Shown: one piece after another, positions 45,081 through 53,969 of the stretch
Position numbering within the stretch: position 1 is the stretch's first letter
Layout of the letters: every line of letters begins with the position of its first letter
DNA from: Chloroflexota bacterium
Lineage (GTDB): Bacteria; Chloroflexota; Dehalococcoidia; UBA2979
Assembly (NCBI GenBank): GCA_947479915.1
Contig: CANKAU010000003.1
Span: forward strand, 1 to 64,000
Length of the DNA stretch: 64,000 nt
Reading direction: 5' to 3'
Translations under genes and position numbers: made by a program
Notes under the pieces: model-generated
Seen by the model: only the letters and a program-made list of their open reading frames with translations
What the model was told of the DNA's origin: nothing
Databases searched by the model: none

Positions 45081-45554
45081 ATGGCAGAAGAGCCTGTACT
45101 CCTGACTCGCGCTGGCTTGCAGCGCCTGGAGGCGGAGCTTCATGAGCTCAAGACGGTGCGCCGTGCCGAGGTCGCCGCAGCGATCCGCGAAGCGCAGGAG
45201 CTGGGCCCGGACCAGCTGGACGCCCAGTACGAAGACGCCAAGAACCAGCAGGCTTTCCTCGAAGGCCGCATCGGCGAGATCGAGCGGCAGCTCGAGAACG
45301 TCTCGATCATCGACGAGAACGCGGCTTCGAAGTCGAAGCAGGTACAGGTCGGCTCGACCGTGACGGTGAAGAACGCCGCGGGGAAGAGCCAGAAGTACCA
45401 GGTGGTCGGCCCGGCCGAGGCGGACCCGACGCAGGGCCGCATCAGCCACAAGTCTCCCGTCGGCCGGGCGCTGCTCGGCAAGAAGAAGGGCGACACGGTG
45501 ATGATCAAGGCTCCCGCCGGCGACGTGGAGCTCACGGTCACGACCATCGCGTAG
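45081..45554 (+). CDS. greA: Transcription elongation factor GreA with altered coiled-coil tip
   Basis: The 157-residue protein has the full GreA layout: an N-terminal coiled coil (LLTRAGLQRLEAELHELKTV...YEDAKNQQAFLEGRIGEIER) and a C-terminal FKBP-like domain (SIIDENAASKSKQVQVGSTV, ISHKSPVGRALLGKKKGD). GreA enters the polymerase secondary channel and stimulates RNA cleavage using acidic tip residues, DLxENAEY in E. coli. Here the tip is GPDQLDAQY: the positions of Asp41 and Glu44 are Pro and Leu. Cleavage stimulation may therefore be weak or lost, giving a Gfh1-like or chaperone role. The ATG at 45081 was chosen over ATG 45066 because GAGGA lies upstream. Confidence 0.85.
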   Translation: MAEEPVLLTRAGLQRLEAELHELKTVRRAEVAAAIREAQELGPDQLDAQYEDAKNQQAFLEGRIGEIERQLENVSIIDENAASKSKQVQVGSTVTVKNAAGKSQKYQVVGPAEADPTQGRISHKSPVGRALLGKKKGDTVMIKAPAGDVELTVTTIA

Positions 45555-45563
45555 CGAGGTCGC

Positions 45564-45590
45564 GCCGCCGCCGAGACATCGAGCGGCGGC
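45564..45590 (+). terminator. Hairpin after greA
   Basis: GCCGCCGC and GCGGCGGC arms flank an 11-base loop, ten bases after the greA stop. There is no T-tract, so it may also act as an mRNA-stabilising hairpin. Confidence 0.5.
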
Positions 45591-45623
45591 CCTGCCCGTC
45601 CCGGCGCGGGAGGGTTCTGAGTG
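45590..45623 (+). repeat. Dispersed intergenic repeat, copy 2
   Basis: It begins with CCCTGCCC and ends with GAGGGTTCTGAGTG, like the copy at 6279-6317, with a short GC-rich palindromic centre. A second hairpin, CGGGGC-TTC-GCCCCG, follows at 45629-45643. Confidence 0.5.
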
Positions 45624-45707
45624 AGAGACGGGGCTTCGCCCCGCACCCCGCCGAGCCGAACGCCCACCCCCGAGCGCGTATTTCCGCGCTATGCGTTACT
45701 GAGAGCC

Positions 45708-47282
45708 ATGCCCTCCGAACAGGAACTCATCGCCCAGCGCCTCGACAAGCGGGAGCGCCTCCTCGCGCAGGGGGACGCCTACCCGGCGCGCGTCGCACGT
45801 ACGCACACCACCGCCGAAGCCGTCGCCACGTACGAGGCGTTCGAGGTTGAGCGCGGTGGCCCCGAGGCCGCTGCCGAGGCGATCGCGGCGCTCGCGGAGT
45901 CGTCCGACCCGTTCCATCGGCTGGGCGTCACCATCGTCGGGCGCGTCACCGCGCAGCGCGTGATGGGCAAGGCCGCCTTCCTCGACCTGCGCGACGTCTC
46001 CGGGCGCATCCAGCTGCACTTCCGCCGCGACGCGCTGCCGGACTTCGGCAACCTCGACCTCGTCGACCTCGGTGACTTCCTCGAGGTCTCCGGGACGCTC
46101 TTCCGGACGCGCACCGGCGAGGTCACCGTCTCGGTGGTGTCGTGGCGCGTGATCACGAAGGCCGTGCGGCCGATGCCGGACGCGTACCACGGGCTGACGG
46201 ACGTCGAGACGCGCTACCGCCAGCGCTACCTCGACCTGATCGCCAACGAGCGCTCCCGCGAGATCGCGTTCCAGCGCGCGCGGATCGTCTCCGCCGTGCG
46301 CCGCTTCTTCCTCGACCGCGAGTTCGTCGAGGTGGAGACACCGGTGCTTCAGGAGGAGGCCGGCGGCGCCGCCGCGCGTCCGTTCATCACGCACCACAAC
46401 GAGTTGAACCGCGACCTGTTCATGCGCATTTCGCTGGAGCTCCACCTGAAGCGGCTGCTGGTCGGCGGCTTCGAGAAGGTGTTCGAGATCGGCCGCGTGT
46501 TCCGCAACGAGGGCGTCTCCTTCCGCCACAACCCGGAGTTCACGCTCCTCGAGTCGTACGAGGCCTACGCCGACTACAACGACGTTGCGCGGATGGTGGA
46601 AGAGCTCCTCGCCAGTGTCGCCACCAGCGTCCTCGGCACGCCGGAGGTGCAGCACGGCGACCACGTGGTCAGCCTGCGCGCGCCGTTCGCGCGGATCACG
46701 TACCGCGACGCCCTGATGCAGCACGGCGGCATCGACTACAAGGACTACCCGACGACCGAGACCCTCGCCGCGCTCGCGCAGCAGCGGCACGTCGCGTTCG
46801 CACCCGGCGCTTCGTGGGCCACGATCCTCGACGCGCTGGTGTCCGAGTACGTGGAGCCGAAGTTGATCCAGCCCACGTTCCTGATGGACTACCCGACCGC
46901 GCTCTCTCCGCTGGCGAAGAAGAAGATCGATGACCCCGACACCGTCGAGCGCTTCGAGTTGTTCGCGCTCGGCTTCGAGATCGCCAACGCCTACTCCGAG
47001 CTGAACGACCCGGTCGACCAGCGCGAGCGCATGGAGGAGCAGGCCCGCAAGGCCGCCGCCGGCGACGAGGAGGCCGAGATGATGGACGTCGACTTCCTCA
47101 CCGCGCTGGAGCACGGCATGCCCCCCGCGGGCGGCCTCGGCATCGGCATCGATCGCCTCGTCTCGCTGATCACAGGCGAGCACTCGCTGCGCGAGGTCAT
47201 TCTGTTCCCGGCGCTCCGCGAGCGGGCGACGACCGACACGATCCACGAGGATCGAGAACCGACCGAGGACGGCGGGGCCTGA
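45708..47282 (+). CDS. lysS: Lysyl-tRNA synthetase, class II
   Basis: LysS charges tRNA-Lys. The 524-residue protein has an OB-fold anticodon domain (VTIVGRVTAQRVMGKAAFLDL, RIQLHFRRD). The class II core includes motif 1 around REFVEVETPVLQEEAGGAAARPF, motif 2 FEIGRVFRNEGVSFRHNPEFTLLE and motif 3 GGLGIGIDRLVSLI with LREVILFPAL. GVSFRHNPEF replaces the common GMDxxHNPEF. The ATG at 45708 begins the protein at the expected place. The TGA overlaps the next ATG. Confidence 0.96.
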   Translation: MPSEQELIAQRLDKRERLLAQGDAYPARVARTHTTAEAVATYEAFEVERGGPEAAAEAIAALAESSDPFHRLGVTIVGRVTAQRVMGKAAFLDLRDVSGRIQLHFRRDALPDFGNLDLVDLGDFLEVSGTLFRTRTGEVTVSVVSWRVITKAVRPMPDAYHGLTDVETRYRQRYLDLIANERSREIAFQRARIVSAVRRFFLDREFVEVETPVLQEEAGGAAARPFITHHNELNRDLFMRISLELHLKRLLVGGFEKVFEIGRVFRNEGVSFRHNPEFTLLESYEAYADYNDVARMVEELLASVATSVLGTPEVQHGDHVVSLRAPFARITYRDALMQHGGIDYKDYPTTETLAALAQQRHVAFAPGASWATILDALVSEYVEPKLIQPTFLMDYPTALSPLAKKKIDDPDTVERFELFALGFEIANAYSELNDPVDQRERMEEQARKAAAGDEEAEMMDVDFLTALEHGMPPAGGLGIGIDRLVSLITGEHSLREVILFPALRERATTDTIHEDREPTEDGGA

Positions 47283-47716
47283 TGCCCGCCCCCGCGCGCA
47301 TCCGCGAGGACGTGCACCTGCATGCCCCCGCGCACGCCGTCCAGCAGCGCATCCTCGACCTCAACACGTACGACCAGTGGCTCGCGCCCGCGTTCCGTGA
47401 CTTCCGCGCGGACGACGAGGGCTGGTCGTTCACGCTCGTCCTCCCCGGGCGCAGCGAGCAGGGTCGCCTGCGGCGCGGGGGCATCGAGGCCGGCGCGGTG
47501 ACCTTCGTGCGCGACGGCGACGGCGCAGTAGAGGCCCTGACGTGGGCGGTGCACGCGGAGAGCACCCGCGAGGTGCACCTGACGGTCGAGCTCACCTACA
47601 TCCCCGCGGGCGGCCTCGCCGGCAACATCCTCGAGGCGACGCTGCACCGCCCGAATCGCGTGCAGGCGCTCCGCGACTCGCTGTGGGCGTTCAAGCAGCT
47701 CGTCGAGCAGCGCTAG
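47282..47716 (+). CDS. SRPBCC/polyketide-cyclase-like protein
   Basis: The 144-residue protein shows the START/SRPBCC helix-grip pattern: an N-terminal strand with VHLHAPAHAVQQRILDLNTYDQW, a curved sheet, and a long C-terminal helix (RPNRVQALRDSLWAFKQLVEQ). Such domains bind hydrophobic ligands. There is no signal peptide. It is coupled to lysS through TGATG overlap. The ligand is unknown and context gives no clue. Confidence 0.7.
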   Translation: MPAPARIREDVHLHAPAHAVQQRILDLNTYDQWLAPAFRDFRADDEGWSFTLVLPGRSEQGRLRRGGIEAGAVTFVRDGDGAVEALTWAVHAESTREVHLTVELTYIPAGGLAGNILEATLHRPNRVQALRDSLWAFKQLVEQR

Positions 47717-47759
47717 CCGCGAGGGCTCCGGCGCCCCCAGACCTGGTGCGATTTCACCT

Positions 47760-48971
47760 GTGATTGACGCGCCCGATGCACGCGCGTACGGTCAGCGGCG
47801 CCTGATCGGCACGCGGACAGGAGGGCTGCATGCGCACAGGATCGCGTTCCGACGATGGACTGGCGGGCTGGCTCTCGTCACCATCGGGCTCGTCACCTCG
47901 CTCGCGTTCATCGCGACCGCGTCTGCGGCACTGCCTCCAAATGAGACGTACAGCGGCGGCATGAGCAGCAACGACTCCGTCAAGCTGATCTCCGACGCTG
48001 ATGGCGGCAAGGTCACGATCACCACCACCTTCTCCGGACTGGATGGTTGCAGCGGCACCCGAGGCGCGACGATCACCCTCGCTCCAAACACCACCAGCTT
48101 CTTCGGAGGATCCGCGACTCCGAGCGCCCCGGGAGACAGTGCCACCAACCGCTGGTTCGGCGGTGCGACGGGTGATGGCGGCATGATGATCGGCACGGTG
48201 AGCTACGACTATCCGGTGTCCAACACGTCATGCACCACGCGTGCGACGTACCTCGCGAAAGGCACATCGGCCGGGACCGCCGGGCCGGGGATTCCCCCGC
48301 GAACCGTCTACCGCGGAGCGGTGAGTTCATCGATCAACCTCGGCGTGGGCGGCACCATCGAACTGTCGTCCGGCGCGGACAAGAACGTGATCGACCGCCT
48401 GACCATTAGCTACACCGAGGGCACATGCAGCTACCCGGTCGACCTTCGTGACATCACGCTCGCGGACGGCATGTCCTTCCACGTTGGGGTGCGCACACCT
48501 AGCCGACCGGCGCCGACGGCGTCGGTGGTTGGCCTGACCTCTGGGTCGTCCACCATCCTCGGTGGCTTCTCGGCTCCCGCGAAGGCGGGCTGCCCGGCGG
48601 TGGCGGGACAGTGGACCGCCCGGATCGTGACGGCGCAGAGCGCAGCACCGACGCCGACGCCCACGGTCACCGCGCCCGGCGCATCTTCGACGCCGGCCGC
48701 CGGCGCGACCGGTGTGAGCGGCCGGTTCGCGGGCTCCGTCGCGTTCACCACCTCCGGCCAAGGGCTCGCCGTGTTCCTCGGCGGCTCCGTGGCGGATCTT
48801 GAGGCGAGCGCGCGCGGACTACAGACCGGCGTAAAGGGCGTCTGGGCGCAGGAGCCCAACGGCAACTACCAGCTGCTGGTCGTGGACGGCCCTGCATTCC
48901 TCAGCGACGGGTTCCGCAAGGCGTTCCCCACCGGGTTCGCCGGAACCACGGCCGTGACGCTCGTCCGCTAG
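47760..48971 (+). CDS. Secreted protein with novel shared C-terminal domain; start uncertain (possible frameshift)
   Basis: The reading frame opens at GTG 47760 and gives 403 residues. A signal peptide is evident (RRWTGGLALVTIGLVTSLAF, cut after ATASA). Two beta-rich repeats of about 110 residues follow, both starting with Y-x-G-x(2)-S (ETYSGGMSSNDSVK, TVYRGAVSSSINLG), then a Pro/Thr-rich linker. Residues 321-403 (bases 48720-48968) are the domain shared with the proteins at 8894-10228 and 61716-62384. A consensus promoter (47764-47792), AGGAGG (47819-47824) and ATG 47830 line up perfectly, but that ATG is in the +1 frame. A one-base frameshift between 47833 and about 47850 may be present. 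Confidence 0.7.
   Translation: MIDAPDARAYGQRRLIGTRTGGLHAHRIAFRRWTGGLALVTIGLVTSLAFIATASAALPPNETYSGGMSSNDSVKLISDADGGKVTITTTFSGLDGCSGTRGATITLAPNTTSFFGGSATPSAPGDSATNRWFGGATGDGGMMIGTVSYDYPVSNTSCTTRATYLAKGTSAGTAGPGIPPRTVYRGAVSSSINLGVGGTIELSSGADKNVIDRLTISYTEGTCSYPVDLRDITLADGMSFHVGVRTPSRPAPTASVVGLTSGSSTILGGFSAPAKAGCPAVAGQWTARIVTAQSAAPTPTPTVTAPGASSTPAAGATGVSGRFAGSVAFTTSGQGLAVFLGGSVADLEASARGLQTGVKGVWAQEPNGNYQLLVVDGPAFLSDGFRKAFPTGFAGTTAVTLVR
47764..47792 (+). promoter_or_regulatory. Promoter for the secreted protein gene
   Basis: TTGACG and TACGGT are separated by 17 bases. AGGAGG and ATG 47830 follow at proper spacing. The promoter lies inside the frame opened by GTG 47760, which argues against that start. 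Confidence 0.55.
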
Positions 48972-49017
48972 GTCGTCGCCGCCGCAGCGCGCCTCGCGCG
49001 GGGTCGAGGGGCGCTGC

Positions 49018-49023
49018 TACGCT
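49018..49023 (+). promoter_or_regulatory. -10 element TACGCT before the Nudix gene
   Basis: TACGCT ends seven bases before ATG 49031, with no Shine-Dalgarno between. Transcription would start at about the A of ATG, so the message is probably leaderless. Confidence 0.4.
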
Positions 49024-49030
49024 CGGGCGC

Positions 49031-49570
49031 ATGACCGACACGCCACCGTCCGATGCGCCCCTCGACGCCAGCGCGCTGCCGCGGCACTACACCGTGACGG
49101 GGTTCGTCTCCGTCGGCGGGCGCACCGCCCTGCACTGGCACCCGCGCCTCGACCGCTGGCTGCCGCCCGGCGGGCACGTCGAGGTCAACGAAGACCCGGT
49201 GCAGGCCGTGCTGCGCGAGGTGCGCGAGGAGACCGGGCTGGAAGTGGAGATCGTCGGTGGGTTCCCCTTCGCCTACTCGCACCCCCCGCAGCTCGCCGTG
49301 CCTGCGGCGATGGCGGTGTACGACATCCCGCGTGATGGCAGCCTGCCCGGCCCGCACCAGCACATCGACCTGATCTACTTCACCCGGCCCATCGGCGACG
49401 CTACAGCGCTGCCGCACGACGCCGACCATTGGGCGTGGGTGGACGAGGCAACCCTGATGCGTCGCCCCGCGTTCTTCGAGGAGCGCGGTCGGCGGGGCGA
49501 GGTGGCGGAGGACGTGCGTGAACTGGCGCTCGCCGCCATCGCCGCGGTGCGCGACACTTCGGGTTCGTAG
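49031..49570 (+). CDS. Nudix hydrolase
   Basis: The 179-residue protein has a complete Nudix box, GGHVEVNEDPVQAVLREVREETGLEV (written here as Gx5Ex7REVxEExGL), so it should hydrolyse a nucleoside diphosphate linked to another group with Mg2+. The N-terminal HYTVTGFVSVGGRTALHWHP is the usual first strand region. There is no DNA-binding domain, unlike the NrtR protein at 61074. The substrate is unknown. It sits alone between the secreted protein gene and serS on the same strand. Confidence 0.88.
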   Translation: MTDTPPSDAPLDASALPRHYTVTGFVSVGGRTALHWHPRLDRWLPPGGHVEVNEDPVQAVLREVREETGLEVEIVGGFPFAYSHPPQLAVPAAMAVYDIPRDGSLPGPHQHIDLIYFTRPIGDATALPHDADHWAWVDEATLMRRPAFFEERGRRGEVAEDVRELALAAIAAVRDTSGS

Positions 49571-49637
49571 CAGCATCCAGCCGGCCTCGCGGCCAGCGCT
49601 CAGTCAGCGAAGCCCGCGGCGTAGCCGCATAGCGAGG

Positions 49638-50966
49638 ATGACCGCCGTGCTCTCCATCCAGACCATCCGCGAACGCACCGACGAGGTCCGCCAGTCGCTG
49701 GCCGATCGACACACCGACGCACCGCTGGAGGCAATCCTCGCGGCGGACGAGCAGCGCCGCTCCGTCCTCGCGGACGTCGAGCGCATGCGGCACGAGCGCA
49801 ACGACGCGGGCAAGCGCATCGGCGCGGCGAAGGATGCTGCCGAGCGGCAGGCGCTCATCGACGCACAGCGCGCCGTGGCCACTGACCTCGACCGGTACGA
49901 GGAGATCCTGCGCAACGCGGAGCGCGAGCTGGAGTCGCTGCTGCTCTACATGCCCAACCTGCCGCACCCCGACGTCCCCGTCGGCGGCGAGGAGGACTCC
50001 GTCGTCGTGATCGAGGGCGACGGGGCGACCGGATTCGAGCGCCGCCTGGACACCCCGGTGCCGATCAAGGACTGGCCCACGCCCGCGATCGACGACGCGA
50101 TGCACCCGCACTGGCACCTCGGCCCGGAGCTCGGCGTCATCGACTTCGAGCGCGGCACGAAGATCTCCGGCGCGCCGTTCTACATCCTGAAGGGCGACGG
50201 CGCCCGCCTGCAGCGCGCGCTCATCTCGTGGATGCTGGATGTGCACCTCGCGCAGGGCTACAGCGAGATCTACCCGCCCGCACTGGTGCGGGAGGAGACG
50301 CTGGTCGGCACCGGCCAGCTGCCGAAGTTCGCGAACACCATGTTCCACGCGGAGGACACCGACCTCTGGCTGATCCCCACCGCCGAGGTCCCCGTGACCA
50401 ACATGTACCGCGAGGAGATCCTGGACGCGGCGATGCTGCCGCTGAAGCACGCGGCCTACACGCCCTGCTTCCGACACGAGCAGTTCAGCGCCGGCCGCGA
50501 CGTGCGCGGCATCAAGCGAGGCTTCCAGTTCGACAAGGTGGAGATGGTGCAGTTCGTCCCCGAGGAAGACTCGTGGGCCGCGCTGGAGCAGATCGTGCAG
50601 GACGCGCTGGACATCATCCGGCCGCTGGGCCTGAAGTACCGCGTGCTGCGCCTGGCCACCGCCGACCTGACGTTCAGCAGCGCCATGACCTATGACATCG
50701 AAGTGTGGGCGCCCGGCGCGAACGAGTGGCTGGAAGTCTCCAGCGTCTCGAACTTCCTCGACTTCCAGTCGCGCCGCGCGAACCTGCGCTACCGCGACGC
50801 CGAGGGCCGCGTGCGCCACCTGCACACGCTCAACGGCTCAGGCGTCGCGCTCCCGCGCACCTTCGCCGCGATCCTCGAGACGCACCAGCAGCCGGACGGC
50901 ACCGTCACGCTGCCGGAGGCGATCCGCCCGTACCTCGGGGGGTTGTCGCGGATCGCGAAGCAGTAG
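49638..50966 (+). CDS. serS: Seryl-tRNA synthetase
   Basis: SerS charges the serine tRNAs, two of which (UGA, GCU anticodons) lie elsewhere in this window. The 442-residue class II enzyme has an N-terminal antiparallel coiled coil for the long variable arm (SVLADVERMRHERNDAGKRI, TDLDRYEEILRNAERELE). Its catalytic core has motif 2 CFRHEQFSAGRDVRGIKRGF with QFDKVEMV, and motif 3 LNGSGVALPRTFAAILE. The ATG at 49638 follows AGCGAGG. All domains are at normal length. Confidence 0.96.
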   Translation: MTAVLSIQTIRERTDEVRQSLADRHTDAPLEAILAADEQRRSVLADVERMRHERNDAGKRIGAAKDAAERQALIDAQRAVATDLDRYEEILRNAERELESLLLYMPNLPHPDVPVGGEEDSVVVIEGDGATGFERRLDTPVPIKDWPTPAIDDAMHPHWHLGPELGVIDFERGTKISGAPFYILKGDGARLQRALISWMLDVHLAQGYSEIYPPALVREETLVGTGQLPKFANTMFHAEDTDLWLIPTAEVPVTNMYREEILDAAMLPLKHAAYTPCFRHEQFSAGRDVRGIKRGFQFDKVEMVQFVPEEDSWAALEQIVQDALDIIRPLGLKYRVLRLATADLTFSSAMTYDIEVWAPGANEWLEVSSVSNFLDFQSRRANLRYRDAEGRVRHLHTLNGSGVALPRTFAAILETHQQPDGTVTLPEAIRPYLGGLSRIAKQ

Positions 50967-51003
50967 TCGAGGGCCCCGTGCTAGGAACGACGAGGGAAGG
51001 GAG

Positions 51004-51834
51004 ATGAGCCCCCTCGGGGCGTTTCAAGGATGCCGGGACCGCGTTCGGCGCGCGGAGTCACACAACGAAGCATTCGCTGCGACGTGGAACGCGTTCATCG
51101 AGAGCGAGCCCTATCACGCCTTCATCAGGGTGAACAACGACGGCAGCGGCGAGTTGCACGCGGAGTGCAGCTACGACCTTCCGAAGGCGCTTTCCTTCGA
51201 GTTGGGTGAACTGCTCTACCAACTTCGCGCGGCTCTCGACGGCTGCGTGTACGCGGCCGCCGTGCTCGAGACGGGCAAGAATCCACCCCCGAACGAGCAT
51301 CAGTTGGAGTTTCCGGTCTGCTACTCGCAGGAGGAGTTCCGGAGAGCTCGGTGGCATCTAAAACCGGTGCTCGGAAACCAGCGACTCATGTCCCTCGTGG
51401 AATCCATTCAGCCTTACAACGTGCCAGCAATCGACGCTCATCTGATGATCCTGAACGGCAATCGGACGATCGGAATCCTGCACGACTGGGCGCGCAAAGA
51501 CAGACACCGTCAACTTCACCTCGTGGGATCCTGGCGCTCCAACATGAACCCGGTGATTCTCTTGCCGGAGGGATGCGCACTCGATTACCTAATGGTGACT
51601 TCCGATGGTCTCTTGGAGTCCGGCACCCTCGTCGCTCGATTCAGGTTGTCCGGCTATGTACCTGGGATGAACGTCCAAGGGAATCCCGACATGGCGATCG
51701 ACGTGGCCGTCCGGGAGGCTCCAGAACCCTGCGCTGACAATGACACACTCGACATGCGGGTACGCTCGATGATCGCCTGGACGCGCATGGTTATCGACAG
51801 CATCGAGAACCTGTTTAGCGACGCTAAGCAGTAA
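51004..51834 (+). CDS. Protein of unknown function with atypical base composition
   Basis: The 276-residue protein starts at ATG 51004 with AAGGGAG upstream. It has no signal peptide, membrane span or known catalytic motif. A helical segment ELGELLYQLRAALDGCVYAA matches a pattern seen in many orphan proteins of mobile regions (x-L-R-x-A-L-D near the N-terminal third). C-terminal residues MRVRSMIAWTRMVIDSIENLF form another helix. G+C and codon choice are visibly lower than in serS and sucD, suggesting transfer. It ends at a bidirectional hairpin. The function is unknown. Confidence 0.65.
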   Translation: MSPLGAFQGCRDRVRRAESHNEAFAATWNAFIESEPYHAFIRVNNDGSGELHAECSYDLPKALSFELGELLYQLRAALDGCVYAAAVLETGKNPPPNEHQLEFPVCYSQEEFRRARWHLKPVLGNQRLMSLVESIQPYNVPAIDAHLMILNGNRTIGILHDWARKDRHRQLHLVGSWRSNMNPVILLPEGCALDYLMVTSDGLLESGTLVARFRLSGYVPGMNVQGNPDMAIDVAVREAPEPCADNDTLDMRVRSMIAWTRMVIDSIENLFSDAKQ

Positions 51835-51848
51835 CGTGCACCAAACCA

Positions 51849-51876
51849 ACAGGGGCGCCCTCTCGGGCGCCCCTGT
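51849..51876. terminator. Bidirectional terminator between the orphan gene and sucD
   Basis: A perfect 12-base-pair stem (ACAGGGGCGCCC and its complement) has a TCTC loop, and CGTT follows on the plus side. It lies between convergent genes. Confidence 0.75.
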
Positions 51877-51902
51877 CGTTCTGGAACCGAAGCGATCGAG
51901 GG

Positions 51903-52784
51903 CTACGCGAGCCCCTTCTCCTTCAGCACGCGCTGCATCGTGCTGCCGATGTCACCGGGGTTCTCCACCACGGTGGCGCCGGCCTCGCGGAGCGCCTGCT
52001 GCTTCGCGGAGGCGGTGCCCGCCGCGCCGGAGATGATCGCGCCCGCGTGGCCCATGCGGCGGCCCGGAGGCGCCGTGGCGCCGCCGATGAAGGCGACAAC
52101 CGGCTTCTTCATCGTCTTGATGTACTCGGCCGCTTCCTGCTCCGCCGTGCCACCGATCTCGCCGATCAGCACGATCGCCGCGGTGTCGGGGTCGGCCTCG
52201 AACAGCTCGAGCGCCTCGCGCTGGGTCGTGCCGATGATCGGGTCACCGCCGACGCCGAGGCTGCCCGACTGGCCGATGCCGAGGCGAGTGAGCTGGTCGA
52301 CCGCCTCGTACACCAGCGTGCCGGAACGGGAGATGACGCCGACGCTGCCCTCCAGGTAGACGTCCACCGGCATGATGCCGGCGCGCGAGCGCTCGGCGAC
52401 CGAGATGACGCCCGGGCAGTTCGGGCCGATGAGGCGCGACTTGGAGTTCTTGAGGACGCGCTTCACCTTCACCATGTCGAGGGTCGGAATGCCCTCGGTG
52501 ATGCAGATGATCAGCGGCACGCCCGCGCGCTCCGCCTCCAGGATCGCGTCCGCGGCGAAGGGCGCCGGGACGAAGATCAGCGAGACGTTCGCCTGGTGGG
52601 CCGTGACGGCCTCCTCGACGGTGTTGTAGATCGGGACGCCCTCGATCGTCTGTCCCCCACGGCCGGGGGTGACGCCGGCGACGACCTGCGTGCCGTAGGC
52701 GATGCTCGTCTTGGCCTCGCGCTGGCCCGCGCCGCCGAAGCCCTGGATGACGACGCGGCTGTCCTTGTTCATCAATACGGCCAT
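51903..52784 (-). CDS. sucD: Succinate-CoA ligase, alpha subunit
   Basis: SucD with SucC makes succinate and ATP or GTP from succinyl-CoA in the TCA cycle. The 293-residue protein has the CoA-binding Rossmann start [52 protein letters not shown] and the phosphohistidine loop [12 protein letters not shown]. The length is normal. It lies 12 bases after sucC on the minus strand, so the two form one operon. Confidence 0.96.
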   Translation of the reverse strand: MAVLMNKDSRVVIQGFGGAGQREAKTSIAYGTQVVAGVTPGRGGQTIEGVPIYNTVEEAVTAHQANVSLIFVPAPFAADAILEAERAGVPLIICITEGIPTLDMVKVKRVLKNSKSRLIGPNCPGVISVAERSRAGIMPVDVYLEGSVGVISRSGTLVYEAVDQLTRLGIGQSGSLGVGGDPIIGTTQREALELFEADPDTAAIVLIGEIGGTAEQEAAEYIKTMKKPVVAFIGGATAPPGRRMGHAGAIISGAAGTASAKQQALREAGATVVENPGDIGSTMQRVLKEKGLA

Positions 52785-52796
52785 CGTGCGGCCCCC

Positions 52797-53969
52797 TTAC
52801 TTCTCGCCGCGCGAGGCCGCGACGGCCTTGCGGGCGCCGTCTGCGAAGCCGTCCGCGCGGATCAGCTCAACGTCGGTCGCGTCGTCGAGGATCTTGTTGC
52901 CGATGTCCACGTTGGTGCCCGACAGGCGCACCACGGTGGGCTGGGAGATCATCCCCTGCCGCTTGGCCAGGATGACGCCCTCGGCGATCACGTCCGTGCG
53001 CGCCAGGCCACCGAAGATGTTGACCAGCACGGCCTTCACGTTCGGGTCCGAGCCGATGAGGCGGAGCGCCGCGGCGATCGCCTCCGGGTTGTTCGCCGTG
53101 CCGATGTCCAGGAAGTTCGCCGGCTCGCCGCCCGCGAACTTGATGCCGTCCATCGTCGCCATCGCGAGGCCCGCGCCGTTGACGAGGCAGCCGATGTCCC
53201 CGTCCAGCGCGACGTAGTTCTGGATGCCGTGGTCGTGGGCGTCCAGCTCGCGGTCGTCCTCCTGAGAGCGGTCACGCTGCTCGGTGAGCGCCTTCTGGCG
53301 GTAGTCGGCGTTGTCGTCCGTGGAGAACTTGGCGTCGGCGGCCAGCAGGCGACCGTCCTTCGTCACCACGACCGGGTTGATCTCCGCGATCGCCCCATCG
53401 CTCGCCTCGAACGCCTTCACCAGGTCGCCGATGAGCTTGGTGGCCGGGCCGAGCAGGTCGCCGCCGAGGCCGATCTTGAAGGCCAGGTCGCGGCCCTGGA
53501 ACGGCTGGAAGCCGCAGGCCGGGTCGACGTGCTGCTTGTGGATCGCGTCCGGGCTGGTGGCCGCGACTTCCTCGATGTCCATGCCGCCCTGAGCGGAGGC
53601 GATGATCACCGGCATGCCGGGCGTGTTGTCGATCGCGACCGAGAGGTAGATCTCGCGGTCGATGTCGACGAGCTCCTCGACCAGCACGGCGGAGACGGGC
53701 AGTCCGGCGGGGCCGGTCTGGTGGGTGACGAGCTGCATGCCCAGGATCGCCTGAGCGTGCGCCTTCGCCTCCTCGGGGGTCTTGGCGACCTTCACGCCGC
53801 CGGCCTTGCCGCGGGCGCCGGTGTGGGCCTGCGCCTTAATGACGCTACTGCCGCCCAGCTCTCGCGTGATGGCCTCGGCCTCCTCGGGGGTGCGCGCAAC
53901 GCGCCCCTTCGGCACCGGCACGCCAAAGCGAGCCAGCAGCTCCTTCGCCTGATACTCGTGCAGCTTCAT
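52797..53969 (-). CDS. sucC: Succinate-CoA ligase, beta subunit
   Basis: The 390-residue ATP-grasp subunit begins MKLHEYQAKELLARFGVPVP. It continues with VIKAQAHTGARGKAGGVKVA, SAQGGMDIEEVAATSPD, AEINPVVVTKDGRLLAADAK and VNIFGGLARTDVIAEGV. It binds nucleotide and Mg2+ and forms the active site with SucD. Upstream, 53970-54107 holds the probable operon promoter region. A TAGTAT box is visible on the minus strand there, but no convincing -35. Confidence 0.96.
   Translation of the reverse strand: MKLHEYQAKELLARFGVPVPKGRVARTPEEAEAITRELGGSSVIKAQAHTGARGKAGGVKVAKTPEEAKAHAQAILGMQLVTHQTGPAGLPVSAVLVEELVDIDREIYLSVAIDNTPGMPVIIASAQGGMDIEEVAATSPDAIHKQHVDPACGFQPFQGRDLAFKIGLGGDLLGPATKLIGDLVKAFEASDGAIAEINPVVVTKDGRLLAADAKFSTDDNADYRQKALTEQRDRSQEDDRELDAHDHGIQNYVALDGDIGCLVNGAGLAMATMDGIKFAGGEPANFLDIGTANNPEAIAAALRLIGSDPNVKAVLVNIFGGLARTDVIAEGVILAKRQGMISQPTVVRLSGTNVDIGNKILDDATDVELIRADGFADGARKAVAASRGEK

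Noticed and set aside
49031-49570. Second NrtR-type regulator
   Set aside because: The Nudix box is intact and there is no C-terminal winged helix, so it is an ordinary Nudix enzyme.
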